Shown here: piece after piece, positions 1 to 8,514 of the stretch
How the letters are laid out: every line of letters starts with the position of its first letter
Numbering within the stretch: the stretch's first letter is position 1
Assembly: GCA_945787505.1 (NCBI GenBank)
Contig: CALZHC010000008.1
Location: forward strand, 1-43,200
DNA: 43,200 nt
Direction: 5' to 3'
Source of the DNA: an uncultured Alistipes sp.
GTDB lineage: Bacteria; Bacteroidota; Bacteroidia; Bacteroidales; UBA932
Notes under the pieces: model-generated
Databases searched by the model: none
What the model saw: the letters and a program-made list of their open reading frames with translations, nothing else
Told to the model about the DNA's origin: nothing
Translations under genes and position numbers: made by a program

Positions 1-1454
1 TGGAAAACATGGTATTGTCCCACTTTGTCTATCTCCTTAATCTTGTCAACTCCTTCCGAATGCCATACTATGAAGGGAATCTCGATTTGCTCTGCGGGTG
101 CCATGTACATGGGAACACCGTGCATGTAGAGATTATTCTCTCCTAAAGACTCTCCGTGGTCGGATACATAAATTACCGTACCCCGTTTTTCAGGGAAGCC
201 GTTAAGAATTTCAATGGCACTATGCACCAGATAGTCGGTGTAGAGGATGGAATTGTCATAAGCATTTATGAGCTCTTCTTTCACAGCTTTGGACATCTCC
301 ACAGTAGTGCACACAGGTGTGAATTTCTCAAACTCTTCAGGATATCTTTTGTAGTACACGGGACCGTGACTGGTATTTGTATGAAGGATAATGAGCATCT
401 TACGGCTTTGGCTTGCAGCAATCCTCTCATTTAGCCCCTCTAACAGGATTCCGTCGAACCTCTCATCCGCTTCAGGGTATTCTTTGGCAATATCTTCGAC
501 TTTCATGTAGTCATCGATATGCACAGGAGGTTCTCCCCAATTGCTTGTTCTCCAGACCACATCAACACCGGAGCGGTAAAGGTAGTTAGGCAATATTTCG
601 TATAGTTCATTAGTGGGCTTGTGATCCAAAATGGCTTTTACCCCTGCAGTGGTGTATGTGTCGGCTGAGGTGGCTATGAATGCCCTGATGGGATCTTTTT
701 CCAGAAGAGGGTTGGTGGTGCGTTCGTATCCGTAGAGAGAAAAATGGTCTCTTCTTGCAGACTCTCCTATGATTAGGATACATACATCCTCAGAGTCGTT
801 TGTAATGATGGCATCAGGAAGAGGAATCTCTTTTGCATTTCTCTTTTTCTCGGCATTGTAATATCTTACAGAGTTTACTGAGTATGACCAAGGCAGCAGT
901 AGGCTTCCAATCTCTGTGGAGTTCCTGTCAATCCATGGCCAGTTCTGCATATTTGCAAGAGCGACTCCAAGTACCACAGCCAGTGCAATGCCTATGTTTG
1001 CAAAGAAACGTTTAACGGAACCATATTCGACTTTTGGCAGGAAGAGCAGCACCGACGGTATGACTCCCAGAAGAAGGATGTATAACACGGCTCCGGCTGA
1101 AAAGAATCCCGATGCCTCAGAGAACTGAGTATTGAAAACATTCCCCATCATTTCGTCTGTAATGAGCACATTGTACGAATTGATGAAGTAGAGGCTGCCT
1201 GCATTGGATATAAGGGTGAATACGATAATACATTTTCCAACTATTCTACCTAAGAAAAGAAGCAGATAGTACAGAAAGAAGTCTGCTGCAAGGAGCAGTA
1301 ATGCAAGACTTGCAACAATAATGATCCCATTGAATCCTTTTTCCACTGCACCACATGAGTAGGTGAAGAAGGGCATGTGGTATGCAACTACAGTAAAAAC
1401 ACTGAGAATCAGAGATAGTAGTGATATTTTTATGGATTTTACTTTATTAGCCAT
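1..1454 (-). CDS. eptA: EptA-type phosphoethanolamine transferase (C-terminus outside window)
   Basis: Inner-membrane enzyme of the EptA/MCR family, which moves phosphoethanolamine from phosphatidylethanolamine onto lipid A, with the catalytic domain in the periplasm. Reading from the ATG at 1454, about 484 codons are visible. The N-terminal third is hydrophobic with about five membrane segments (the family's DUF1705-like region). The sulfatase-fold domain follows, with GESARRDHFSLYGYERTTNP (metal-binding Glu), a threonine cluster TYTTAGVKA where the phospho-acceptor Thr is expected, HTNTSHGPVYYKRYPEEF, and SDHGESLGE (metal-binding Asp-His). The last part of the domain lies off the left edge. 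The start overlaps the 3' end of the HD gene by 16 bases, so the two are probably translated together. Family assignment is firm; lipid A as acceptor is inferred from the family. Confidence 0.92.
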   Translation of the reverse strand, partial: MANKVKSIKISLLSLILSVFTVVAYHMPFFTYSCGAVEKGFNGIIIVASLALLLLAADFFLYYLLLFLGRIVGKCIIVFTLISNAGSLYFINSYNVLITDEMMGNVFNTQFSEASGFFSAGAVLYILLLGVIPSVLLFLPKVEYGSVKRFFANIGIALAVVLGVALANMQNWPWIDRNSTEIGSLLLPWSYSVNSVRYYNAEKKRNAKEIPLPDAIITNDSEDVCILIIGESARRDHFSLYGYERTTNPLLEKDPIRAFIATSADTYTTAGVKAILDHKPTNELYEILPNYLYRSGVDVVWRTSNWGEPPVHIDDYMKVEDIAKEYPEADERFDGILLEGLNERIAASQSRKMLIILHTNTSHGPVYYKRYPEEFEKFTPVCTTVEMSKAVKEELINAYDNSILYTDYLVHSAIEILNGFPEKRGTVIYVSDHGESLGENNLYMHGVPMYMAPAEQIEIPFIVWHSEGVDKIKEIDKVGQYHVF

Positions 1455-2053
1455 CCTTGTTCAATTGCGTGTTCAATATTTTTTTCTACCCATTTGTGAA
1501 CTTGCGGCATGAATTCCCTGAGGATTTCCATTCTTTTGGCTACCTGTGAGCTTGTGGGACGTGGGGATGATTCCTGCCATGTGTGCCCCTGAGTCAGGGT
1601 GTTGTGATAAAATGGCTGGAGTCTGTCCAGGCAGTTCGCATACTTGCTGTCAACAGTCTCACATGCTTCGAACTCTTCCCAAAGGGATCTGATGTATTCT
1701 CCCTGTTCCGGTGGCAATATCGAAAAGAGTTTGTCTGCCGCCTGTTCCTCTCTCTGACTCTTTGTCTGGTATCCGGAGGTGTCGTATGCGAAGGTATCAC
1801 CGGCATATACCTCTACAAGATCATGTACCAGAGCCATTTCCACCGCATGGAGCGGATTGGGTTTCTCTACTGCGTATTCACTGAAAATAAGTGCCATTAC
1901 GCTTATATGCCATGAATGTTCTGCATCATTTTCTCTTCTGGAACCATCTATAAGAAGGGTTCTTCTGAGAACTGAGGTCATTTTGTCGATTTCTGCTGTA
2001 AACTTCATTTGGGCATCAAGTCTGGTGTTGCCGCTGCTTATATATGTACTCAT
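1439..2053 (-). CDS. HD-domain hydrolase, YfbR/HDDC2-like 5'-nucleotidase
   Basis: A 204-residue soluble protein of the HD phosphohydrolase superfamily, closest in pattern to YfbR/HDDC2, which dephosphorylates deoxynucleoside 5'-monophosphates. The metal-binding set is visible: His46 in AEHSWH, His77-Asp78 in ALVHDLVE, and an Asp in CLDRLQPF near residue 150. The ATG at 2053 is preferred over an upstream in-frame ATG at 2167. It places the gene in a 4-base ATGA overlap with the preceding DUF3667 gene and starts just before the conserved helix. It lies between a membrane protein of unknown role and a lipid A modifying enzyme, so a house-cleaning role is plausible, but the link to its neighbours is unknown. 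Confidence 0.85.
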   Translation of the reverse strand: MSTYISSGNTRLDAQMKFTAEIDKMTSVLRRTLLIDGSRRENDAEHSWHISVMALIFSEYAVEKPNPLHAVEMALVHDLVEVYAGDTFAYDTSGYQTKSQREEQAADKLFSILPPEQGEYIRSLWEEFEACETVDSKYANCLDRLQPFYHNTLTQGHTWQESSPRPTSSQVAKRMEILREFMPQVHKWVEKNIEHAIEQGWLIK

Positions 2054-3117
2054 AGTTTGATTATGTGGGAAAAGAGAATAACACCAATGACAATCATGAT
2101 TGTCAGATAGATTGTTCCCTGATATATTGCATTGATTAAGAATGATTTGATACTGCATTTTATCCACGACTGTCCATCATACACCCTCTTGGATGCAATA
2201 GCCAGGTAGACAACAGAGAGTATAAATGATACGTCGAATATATACGATGAATCAGAATTGAATATGTACTGAACCAGCCCCTTCAACAGAAGTATGATTT
2301 CGTATACTATGCAGTAATGTAGAGTGAAGATGTAGTGGGTGATGTATTTCTTCTTGCTCTTTCTGAAGAAAAGTTTTATCAGAAACGCAAGCAGAGGTGT
2401 CGAGAGAAGAATCAGGAGCGGCATGAAGTGTCTGTAGACGGTCTTGGTGTCGTCTTTGATGAGTCTTTCTATGTCAGAATATCTTTCATAGTATTGGTTC
2501 TTCGGGCTGAACGAGTAGAGTTCCCTGCTGCCGTAGCTGCTTTTAGTAATTATGGAACTTGTGAGCATCACCTCAGGTACGGATACTGTCAGGGTATCGT
2601 TTGAATCGTCTGTTTCCGACATCTTGTACTCGCTGATAACGAACAGCTCAGGATACTCCGATATGACGCCTTGTGGGGCTATAAGAGTGATCTGCCTCTT
2701 CTGGCATCTCTCAGCCTCCATCCACAGCGAATCCTTGGAAGTGCTGAACTGCATCATTGTTCTTGCAGGTATGCTTTCGGCATTCTGGTATGTGGAAGGT
2801 GAGTTCCATGGAGTTCTGGTCATCACCATTATAAATGCCAAAATGACGAGAATGGTCTTGTTGATACTCAAGGGGTTCGAATATTTTTTTATTTTCCCCT
2901 CCATAAACTCGTTGGTCAGTTTGCCAGGATAGCGGATGAGTGTCCACAGAGTCTTGGGAAACTTTTTATTGAGCAGGTACTCCTGTGAAAGAAAGTGTTT
3001 GATGAAAGACCAAAAAGATGTATGAAGATCCATTGCATATTGCCCGCAATTGTGGCAATAGGGCCCGTCCAACTTCGTTCCACAGTTCTTGCAGTGTGTG
3101 TATGGCGGCTTATTCAT
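2050..3117 (-). CDS. DUF3667 zinc-ribbon membrane protein
   Basis: A 355-residue integral membrane protein of unknown function. Residues near the N-terminus form a zinc ribbon (CKNCGTKLDGPYCHNCGQ), followed by a conserved stretch rich in Phe, Leu and Lys (the DUF3667 core) and about five hydrophobic segments, the last ending at the C-terminus. A long hydrophilic, probably extracytoplasmic, loop separates the first membrane segment from the rest. An ATG at 3168 is in frame, but a promoter -7 box (TATATTTG, minus strand) lies at 3152-3145, downstream of it. The ATG at 3117 is therefore the likely start. It is the first gene of a minus-strand operon and overlaps the HD gene by 4 bases. DUF3667 proteins are common in Bacteroidota; I know of no proven function. 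Confidence 0.82.
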   Translation of the reverse strand: MNKPPYTHCKNCGTKLDGPYCHNCGQYAMDLHTSFWSFIKHFLSQEYLLNKKFPKTLWTLIRYPGKLTNEFMEGKIKKYSNPLSINKTILVILAFIMVMTRTPWNSPSTYQNAESIPARTMMQFSTSKDSLWMEAERCQKRQITLIAPQGVISEYPELFVISEYKMSETDDSNDTLTVSVPEVMLTSSIITKSSYGSRELYSFSPKNQYYERYSDIERLIKDDTKTVYRHFMPLLILLSTPLLAFLIKLFFRKSKKKYITHYIFTLHYCIVYEIILLLKGLVQYIFNSDSSYIFDVSFILSVVYLAIASKRVYDGQSWIKCSIKSFLINAIYQGTIYLTIMIVIGVILFSHIIKL

Positions 3118-3144
3118 AATGATATTTCCTATTATCGGAGGTTG

Positions 3145-3152
3145 CAAATATA
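3145..3152 (-). promoter_or_regulatory. Bacteroidota -7 box, DUF3667 operon
   Basis: TATATTTG on the minus strand matches the TAnnTTTG -7 element. Transcription would begin near 3138, leaving a leader of about 20 bases before the ATG at 3117. Confidence 0.6.
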
Positions 3153-3186
3153 TCCTTTTTTTTGGCATTTAATTGACAATAGTATA

Positions 3187-3194
3187 TATATTTG
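3187..3194 (+). promoter_or_regulatory. Bacteroidota -7 box, methyltransferase-glutaminase
   Basis: TATATTTG on the plus strand, with a TTTG at 3161-3164 as a possible -33 element (22-base spacer). It is back to back with the minus-strand box at 3145-3152, so both operons fire from one 100-base divergent region. Confidence 0.6.
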
Positions 3195-3221
3195 CTATAT
3201 CGTTTGTTGAAAAAAAGAAAG

Positions 3222-4022
3222 ATGAGGGAAGAAAGCAAAAACAGATATGTGGACCGGAAGCTCTATTTCGATGAATTGTCCGAGACAGCAGAACAGTTTT
3301 ATATAGAGTATCTTAAGAAATTCAAGGAGATTAACACTGACACTCGTATCCTTGAGATAGGATGTGGCGAAGGAGGGAACCTTCTGCCTTTTGCGCGCAT
3401 GGGCTGCTATGTCGCAGGTTTTGACCTCTCACAGCGGAAAATCGAAAATGCAAAGACCTTTTTCGAGGCTGAGGGGACGGTGGCGGATTTCTTCTGTGCA
3501 GATGTGCTGAGTGACAATCCTTTTGAGGGTGCGGAAAAGTTCGATATATTGCTTATCCACGATGTGTTCGAGCATATAGAACAGCCATTTAAACATCTGT
3601 TTTTCGAAAGGATAAAGGCCTTTCTTAAGAATGATGGAATAGTATTCTTCGGCTTTCCTGCATGGCAGATGCCATTCGGCGGTCACCAGCAGACATGCAG
3701 GTCCAAAGCTGCCAAACTCCCTTTTATTCATCTCCTGCCCACTTCCCTATACAGGCGCTACTTGCTCGCATTCAAGGAGGATCCTGCTGCAGTAGAGGAC
3801 CTTATGAGCATCAAGAGATCCTCTGTGACTGTGGAACACTTCGAGCGTCTGTGCAAAGATTGCAACTACAGGATTCTCGAAAGGCAGCTGTGGCTCATCT
3901 CTCCACATTACAGGGCAAAATTTGGTTTCACACCACGCAAACTCTCACGTTGTATTGCAGCCATACCCTGTCTTAGGAACTTTTTCTCAACTTCATGTTT
4001 CTATGTAGTCAAACCTGAATAA
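3222..4022 (+). CDS. Class I SAM-dependent methyltransferase
   Basis: A 266-residue Rossmann-fold methyltransferase (Methyltransf_11/25 type). Motif I is ILEIGCGEGG at residues 44-53. An acidic motif II follows (GFDLS), then DILLIHDVFEHIE as the post-motif region typical of UbiG-like enzymes, and an FGFPAWQMPFGGHQQ segment that probably shapes the acceptor site. The substrate cannot be told. Start: an in-frame alternative codon at 3192 lies inside the -7 promoter box, so the ATG at 3222, preceded by an A/G-rich leader, is used. The glutaminase gene starts 8 bases after the stop and is probably cotranscribed. Confidence 0.82.
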   Translation: MREESKNRYVDRKLYFDELSETAEQFYIEYLKKFKEINTDTRILEIGCGEGGNLLPFARMGCYVAGFDLSQRKIENAKTFFEAEGTVADFFCADVLSDNPFEGAEKFDILLIHDVFEHIEQPFKHLFFERIKAFLKNDGIVFFGFPAWQMPFGGHQQTCRSKAAKLPFIHLLPTSLYRRYLLAFKEDPAAVEDLMSIKRSSVTVEHFERLCKDCNYRILERQLWLISPHYRAKFGFTPRKLSRCIAAIPCLRNFFSTSCFYVVKPE

Positions 4023-4030
4023 TTACATAT

Positions 4031-4945
4031 ATGGATTATAATCAGATATTTACAAGGATATACAACGAAATACGCCAATATTCCAAAGAGGGAAAACAGG
4101 CCGATTATATTCCGGCATTGGCAAAGGTGAATCCCGACAGATTCGGAATATGTCTCCAGACTGCTGAAGGGAGTATCTATCCTTTTATGGATGCTGATGT
4201 GACTTTCTCCATCCAAAGTATCTCGAAGGTGCTCTCTTTGGCAATGGCCCTCTCCATCAAGGGAGAGTCTATGTGGAGCAGAGTAGGAAAGGAGCCCTCA
4301 GGTACGGCTTTCAATTCCATTATCCAGCTTGAACTGGAGAACGGAATACCCAGAAATCCCTTCATCAATGCCGGTGCAATAGTTGTTGCCGACATGCTGC
4401 TTGGGGAGCTGCGCAATCCTGAAGAGGAGTATATTGAGTTCATTAGAGCGCTTGCAGATGACGACAGTATTGATTATAACATGGAAGTCGCCAATTCTGA
4501 AAAGGAAACAGGCTTTTTGAATGCGGCTATGGCCTACCTTCTCAAAAGCTATGGAAACATTTGCAACCCCATCGACGATGTTCTCATGTTTTATTTCAAG
4601 ATGTGCTCGGTGCAGATGAGCTGCAGGCAACTTTCCAAAGCTTTCCTTCCATTCTCCCAGCATAACAAGCAGTTTGATTTCAATGGAATAAGACTTACAA
4701 CCTCCCAAATCAAGCGTATGAACGCATTGATGCAGACATGCGGCTTTTACGATGAGGCCGGGGAGTTTTCATACTTGATCGGTCTGCCCGGCAAAAGTGG
4801 TGTAGGCGGAGGAATTGTTGCAATCTGTCCGATGCGTTATTCAGTGGCAGTGTGGAGCCCCAGACTCAATCCCAAGGGCAATTCCGTTATGGGAATGAAG
4901 GCTCTTGAGCTGCTTACGACCTATACCGAAGAGTCGATTTTCTGA
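4031..4945 (+). CDS. glsA: Glutaminase
   Basis: A 304-residue serine-dependent glutaminase (glutamine to glutamate plus ammonia), of normal length for the bacterial family. The beta-lactamase-like fold shows the nucleophile motif S-x-x-K as Ser63-Lys66 in FSIQSISKV, then NPFINAGAIV, the acidic and Tyr-containing central region, and the C-terminal GKSGVGGGIVA motif that closes the active site. It is cytoplasmic. It is the second gene behind the methyltransferase; the Fab operon promoter starts 8 bases after its stop. Glutaminases in gut Bacteroidota are often tied to acid tolerance or GABA production, but no decarboxylase or antiporter is adjacent here. Confidence 0.95.
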   Translation: MDYNQIFTRIYNEIRQYSKEGKQADYIPALAKVNPDRFGICLQTAEGSIYPFMDADVTFSIQSISKVLSLAMALSIKGESMWSRVGKEPSGTAFNSIIQLELENGIPRNPFINAGAIVVADMLLGELRNPEEEYIEFIRALADDDSIDYNMEVANSEKETGFLNAAMAYLLKSYGNICNPIDDVLMFYFKMCSVQMSCRQLSKAFLPFSQHNKQFDFNGIRLTTSQIKRMNALMQTCGFYDEAGEFSYLIGLPGKSGVGGGIVAICPMRYSVAVWSPRLNPKGNSVMGMKALELLTTYTEESIF

Positions 4946-4952
4946 CAGGTTT

Positions 4953-4983
4953 TTTGTTTTTTTAATTGAAATAGATACTTTTG
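4953..4983 (+). promoter_or_regulatory. Promoter of the fabHFZG operon
   Basis: TTTG at 4953-4956, exactly 19 bases, then TACTTTTG at 4976-4983: a full match to the Bacteroidota -33/-7 consensus. Initiation is expected near 4990, about 20 bases before the fabH ATG. Confidence 0.75.
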
Positions 4984-5009
4984 TGTGGATTTAGCAGAAA
5001 TTTGATAAA

Positions 5010-5966
5010 ATGAAAATTATAGGTACAGGAAGCGCCCATCCTGCTCTATCGGTAACCAACGACATGATTGCCCAGTTCCTCGATACATCTGATGAATGGA
5101 TTGTTTCGAGGACAGGTATCAAGGAGAGAAGGCTCATTACAGATGAGACTCTTGAAGATCTGGCTGTCGAAGCTGCAAAGAATGCAATGGAAAATGCGGG
5201 CGTGAAATTGGATGAAATCGATTTCCTCATTGTTTCCAATGTCGTTAACGAATACGATACTCCCTCTCTCAGTTGTGTGATTCACGGTATGCTAGGACTT
5301 GAATGTCCCTCTTTTGACATTAATTGTGCATGTACCGGATTCATGTATGCCCTTGACATAGCAGAGTCGTTCCTCAAGACACACGACTACCGGAATATAC
5401 TTATTGTCTGCGCGGAAGAACCCGGCAGAATGGTTGATTGGAAAGACCGTTCACAGTGCGTCCTTTTCGGGGATGGTGCAGGTGCTGTGGTAGTTACTCA
5501 GGGTGATAACCTGAAGGCTGTGCAGTTGAGAACCCATTCAAAGGTAGATCCTCTGTGGCAGAAGCGTCTTATGCAGCCTACTCCCTTTGTTACCAAAGAA
5601 GAGAAGGGAGGTCCGCTGGTCATGAACGGACAGGATGTATTCAAATTGGCTGTCTCATCATCTACAGATGATATCGATATAGTCCTTCGCAGGGCCGGAA
5701 TGACTCCGGATCAGATTGATTATTATGTGCTTCATCAGGCAAACATCAGAATCATTGAGATGATCAGAAGGTTTGTCAGACAGCCTCAGAGCAAATTCCC
5801 TGTCAATATAGAGAAATATGGAAATACATCATCTGCAACGATTCCCATCCTGCTAGATGAACTCAATAGAAGTAACAGACTCAAAGAGGGAGACATGATC
5901 CTTATGAGTGCCTTCGGAGCCGGTTTCACAACAGGTGCTGTCGTTCTCCGTTGGGGTAAAAATTAA
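5010..5966 (+). CDS. fabH: 3-oxoacyl-ACP synthase III (KAS III)
   Basis: A 318-residue initiating ketosynthase that condenses an acyl-CoA starter with malonyl-ACP. The catalytic triad is present: Cys108 in NCACTGF, His242 in LHQANIRI and Asn272 in KYGNTSSA. The N-terminal pattern (IIGTGSAHP, DTSDEWIVSRTGIKER) is classic FabH. It is a little shorter than the roughly 330-residue norm because it starts right at the first beta strand. It is first in a four-gene operon with fabF, fabZ and fabG; only 7 bases separate it from fabF. The starter specificity (acetyl versus branched) cannot be read from the sequence. Confidence 0.93.
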   Translation: MKIIGTGSAHPALSVTNDMIAQFLDTSDEWIVSRTGIKERRLITDETLEDLAVEAAKNAMENAGVKLDEIDFLIVSNVVNEYDTPSLSCVIHGMLGLECPSFDINCACTGFMYALDIAESFLKTHDYRNILIVCAEEPGRMVDWKDRSQCVLFGDGAGAVVVTQGDNLKAVQLRTHSKVDPLWQKRLMQPTPFVTKEEKGGPLVMNGQDVFKLAVSSSTDDIDIVLRRAGMTPDQIDYYVLHQANIRIIEMIRRFVRQPQSKFPVNIEKYGNTSSATIPILLDELNRSNRLKEGDMILMSAFGAGFTTGAVVLRWGKN

Positions 5967-5973
5967 TAATATT

Positions 5974-7245
5974 ATGGAAAGAAGAGTAGTTATAACAGGA
6001 ACAGGTGTTATCACTCCTGTTGGAAATAATGTAGAGACATTCTGGAACAGCCTCATTAATGGTGTTTGCGGTATTGACTTTATAAAGGATATTCCTACAG
6101 AAGGACTTACTGTAAAAGTGGCAGGTCAGGTAAAAGATTTTAAAGCTACTGAATATGGCATTGACGCCAAATCAGCAAGGAAGCACGACCGCTTCTGTCT
6201 GTTCGCTCTTGCAGCTGCATATCAGGCTATGAAAGAGAGTGGTCTGAAGGCTACTGATAATTGTACAGGGGAAGATCCTAATGAAATTCCTGCCGGCAGA
6301 CTCGGTGTCTATATAGGTTCCGGAATTGGCGGTATGCACGCTTTTGTCAATGAAACCAAGAAGATGCTTGAGGATGGTCCCCAGTGGATCTCTCCACTTT
6401 TCATACCTACGATGATATCCAATATTGCAGCTGGAAATGTTGCAATTGCACATAACGCAAAAGGAGTCTGCCTTCCAATCGTAACAGCTTGTGCTACAGG
6501 AACACACTCAATCGGTGAAGCCTACAGGGCCATCAAGCACGGATATGCCGACGCGATAATCGCAGGTGGTGCCGAAGCAGCAGTAACCCCCCTGTCAATC
6601 GGCGGATTCGCCAACAGCAAGGCTCTCTCCACCTCTGATGACCCTAAAGCGGCATCACTTCCTTTCGATGCACGCAGAGGAGGTTTCGTAATTGCAGAGG
6701 GTGCTGGAATCGTCGTTCTCGAAGAGTACGAAAGAGCTAAGGCGCGTGGAGCAAACATAATAGCAGAGGTGTGCGGTTATGGAAATACATGTGATGCTTA
6801 TCATTATACAGCACCACGTCCCGACGGGTCAACACAGTCAGGTGCCTTCAGACAGGCTCTTGACGAAGCAGGATATACACCGGCAGATCTTCTGCATATA
6901 AATACACATGGAACAGGAACTCCCTTGAACGACAAGTCTGAAACAGCTGCAATCAAGATTGCACTGGGAGAAGAACAGGCGCGCAGGGCTATTCTCTGCT
7001 CTACCAAATCGATGACAGGACACGCTCTCGGAGCTGCCGGTGGCATCGAAGTCGTGGCTGCAGCTCTTGCTCTCAGGGATGGTATAGTTCCACCCACTAT
7101 AGGTTACCAGGAACCTGATCCCGAATGTGACCTTAATGTCAATCCTAACAATGCGACAAAAGCCGATATTACCATTGCACTCTCTTCATCTTTGGGATTC
7201 GGGGGACACAATGCGGTGGTCGCTTTGAGAAAATATAACAAATAG
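5974..7245 (+). CDS. fabF: 3-oxoacyl-ACP synthase II (KAS II), first of two in window
   Basis: A 423-residue elongating ketosynthase. The Cys-His-His triad is intact: Cys173 in VTACATGTHS, His312 in NTHGTGTP and His350 in TGHALGAAG. It also has the GFGGHNA C-terminal signature. An in-frame ATG at 5908 would overlap fabH by 59 bases; the ATG at 5974 (MERRVVITGTG) aligns with the family start. It lies within the fabH-fabF-fabZ-fabG operon. A second, clearly different KAS II gene sits beside acpP at 23278, so this copy may serve a dedicated product or starter set. Confidence 0.93.
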   Translation: MERRVVITGTGVITPVGNNVETFWNSLINGVCGIDFIKDIPTEGLTVKVAGQVKDFKATEYGIDAKSARKHDRFCLFALAAAYQAMKESGLKATDNCTGEDPNEIPAGRLGVYIGSGIGGMHAFVNETKKMLEDGPQWISPLFIPTMISNIAAGNVAIAHNAKGVCLPIVTACATGTHSIGEAYRAIKHGYADAIIAGGAEAAVTPLSIGGFANSKALSTSDDPKAASLPFDARRGGFVIAEGAGIVVLEEYERAKARGANIIAEVCGYGNTCDAYHYTAPRPDGSTQSGAFRQALDEAGYTPADLLHINTHGTGTPLNDKSETAAIKIALGEEQARRAILCSTKSMTGHALGAAGGIEVVAAALALRDGIVPPTIGYQEPDPECDLNVNPNNATKADITIALSSSLGFGGHNAVVALRKYNK

Positions 7246-7258
7246 AAAATAAGCCAGT

Positions 7259-7678
7259 ATGAATAGAGAAGAAATCAAACAGTTTTTGCCACACAGAGAG
7301 CCTATGTTGCTCGTTGACGAAATGGTGGTAAATGAAGATGGAACAGTCGTGGGAAAATATCATGTCCGCGGTGACGAGTTTTTCCTTCAGGGACACTATC
7401 CAGGAAATCCAGTAGTTCCGGGAGTCATTCTTTGCGAAATCATGGGACAGTCAAGTTCACTTCTGGTGAAGGACTACCTCAAAGGGAAGACACCTTACTT
7501 CACAGGAATTGATAAGACCCGTTTCAAACATCCTGTCTATCCTGGTGACACTATCGAAGTACATGCTCAGATTACCAATCACAGAGCAATGCTCTTCTTT
7601 ATCGATGCAAAGGCCGTTGTCAACGGAAAAGTATGTGTAGAGGCTACCCTCTCATTCGCAATTTTGGACAATAAATAA
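7259..7678 (+). CDS. fabZ: 3-hydroxyacyl-ACP dehydratase
   Basis: A 139-residue hot-dog-fold dehydratase acting on beta-hydroxyacyl-ACP. Key signatures are LPHREPMLLVDE at the N-terminus and the active-site helix GHYPGNPVVPGVILCE, giving catalytic His46 and Glu60. It is stand-alone; in many Bacteroidales the main FabZ is fused to LpxC (established knowledge), so this would be an additional dehydratase if such a fusion exists elsewhere in the genome. It is preceded by fabF (13-base gap) and followed by fabG (7-base gap). Confidence 0.94.
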   Translation: MNREEIKQFLPHREPMLLVDEMVVNEDGTVVGKYHVRGDEFFLQGHYPGNPVVPGVILCEIMGQSSSLLVKDYLKGKTPYFTGIDKTRFKHPVYPGDTIEVHAQITNHRAMLFFIDAKAVVNGKVCVEATLSFAILDNK

Positions 7679-7685
7679 TAAAAAT

Positions 7686-8429
7686 ATGGATTTACTTAAA
7701 GGAAAAGTAGCTCTTGTAACCGGAGCAGCTCGTGGAATCGGTAAGGCAATAGCACTTAAACTGGCCTCTGAAGGTGCTGATATAGCTTTCACAGACCTCA
7801 ATGCAGATGATAACTTCAACAATACAGTAAAAGAGATTTCAGCTTTGGGAGTAGTGTGTCGTGGATATGCATCCAATGCGGCTGATTTTACTCAGGCTCA
7901 TGAAACTGTAGAACAGATTGTCAAAGACTTCGGTCATCTCGATATCCTCGTTAACAATGCAGGAATCACCCGTGACGGCCTTATGATGAGAATGTCTGAA
8001 CAGCAGTGGGATATGGTTATCAATGTAAACCTCAAGTCCGCTTTCAACTTCACACATGCTGTTACTCCAGTTATGGCACGTCAGCGTGGTGGCAGCATCA
8101 TAAACATCTCATCAGTAGTGGGAGTAAACGGAAATGCAGGCCAGTGTAACTACTCTGCATCCAAAGCAGGTATGATTGGTCTTGCAAAATCAATCGCAAG
8201 GGAGATGGGCTCTCGTGGAATTCGTGCCAACTGTATCGCACCCGGTTTCATCATCACAGATATGACCAATGCACTCTCAGAAGAGGTAAAAGAAGAGTGG
8301 AACAAGAAGATTCCTCTTCGCAGGGGAGGTACTCCTGAAGATATCGCTAATGTCGCCCTCTTCCTTGGTTCAGACCTCTCTTCTTATGTGACAGGTCAGG
8401 TAATCGTTTGTGACGGAGGTATGATTTAA
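7686..8429 (+). CDS. fabG: 3-oxoacyl-ACP reductase
   Basis: A 247-residue classical SDR. NADP-binding TGAARGIG lies at residues 12-19, NNAG at 90-93, and the catalytic Ser143, Tyr156 and Lys160 lie in the NISSVVG and YSASK motifs. The C-terminal SSYVTGQVIVCDGGM is typical of FabG. It reduces beta-ketoacyl-ACP with NADPH in the cytoplasm. It is the last gene of the four-gene cassette. No terminator hairpin is evident after it, and the rpsO promoter begins within 10 bases of the stop. Confidence 0.94.
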   Translation: MDLLKGKVALVTGAARGIGKAIALKLASEGADIAFTDLNADDNFNNTVKEISALGVVCRGYASNAADFTQAHETVEQIVKDFGHLDILVNNAGITRDGLMMRMSEQQWDMVINVNLKSAFNFTHAVTPVMARQRGGSIINISSVVGVNGNAGQCNYSASKAGMIGLAKSIAREMGSRGIRANCIAPGFIITDMTNALSEEVKEEWNKKIPLRRGGTPEDIANVALFLGSDLSSYVTGQVIVCDGGMI

Positions 8430-8438
8430 TCAATTAGA

Positions 8439-8469
8439 TTTGTATCTTTAAATAAAGTTACTATATTTG
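8439..8469 (+). promoter_or_regulatory. rpsO promoter
   Basis: TTTG at 8439-8442, a 19-base spacer, and TATATTTG at 8462-8469: an exact match to the Bacteroidota consensus. Initiation is expected around 8476, inside the palindrome that follows. Confidence 0.78.
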
Positions 8470-8471
8470 CA

Positions 8472-8487
8472 GTCCCAATTTTGGGAC
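8472..8487. repeat. Perfect inverted repeat at the rpsO start site
   Basis: GTCCCAA-TT-TTGGGAC, a 7-bp perfect inverted repeat, begins 3 bases after the -7 box and ends 27 bases before the rpsO ATG. It could be an operator at the transcription start or a 5' hairpin in the S15 leader. Confidence 0.6.
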
Positions 8488-8514
8488 AAAACTTAAAAAT
8501 AATAGTAAATAGCT

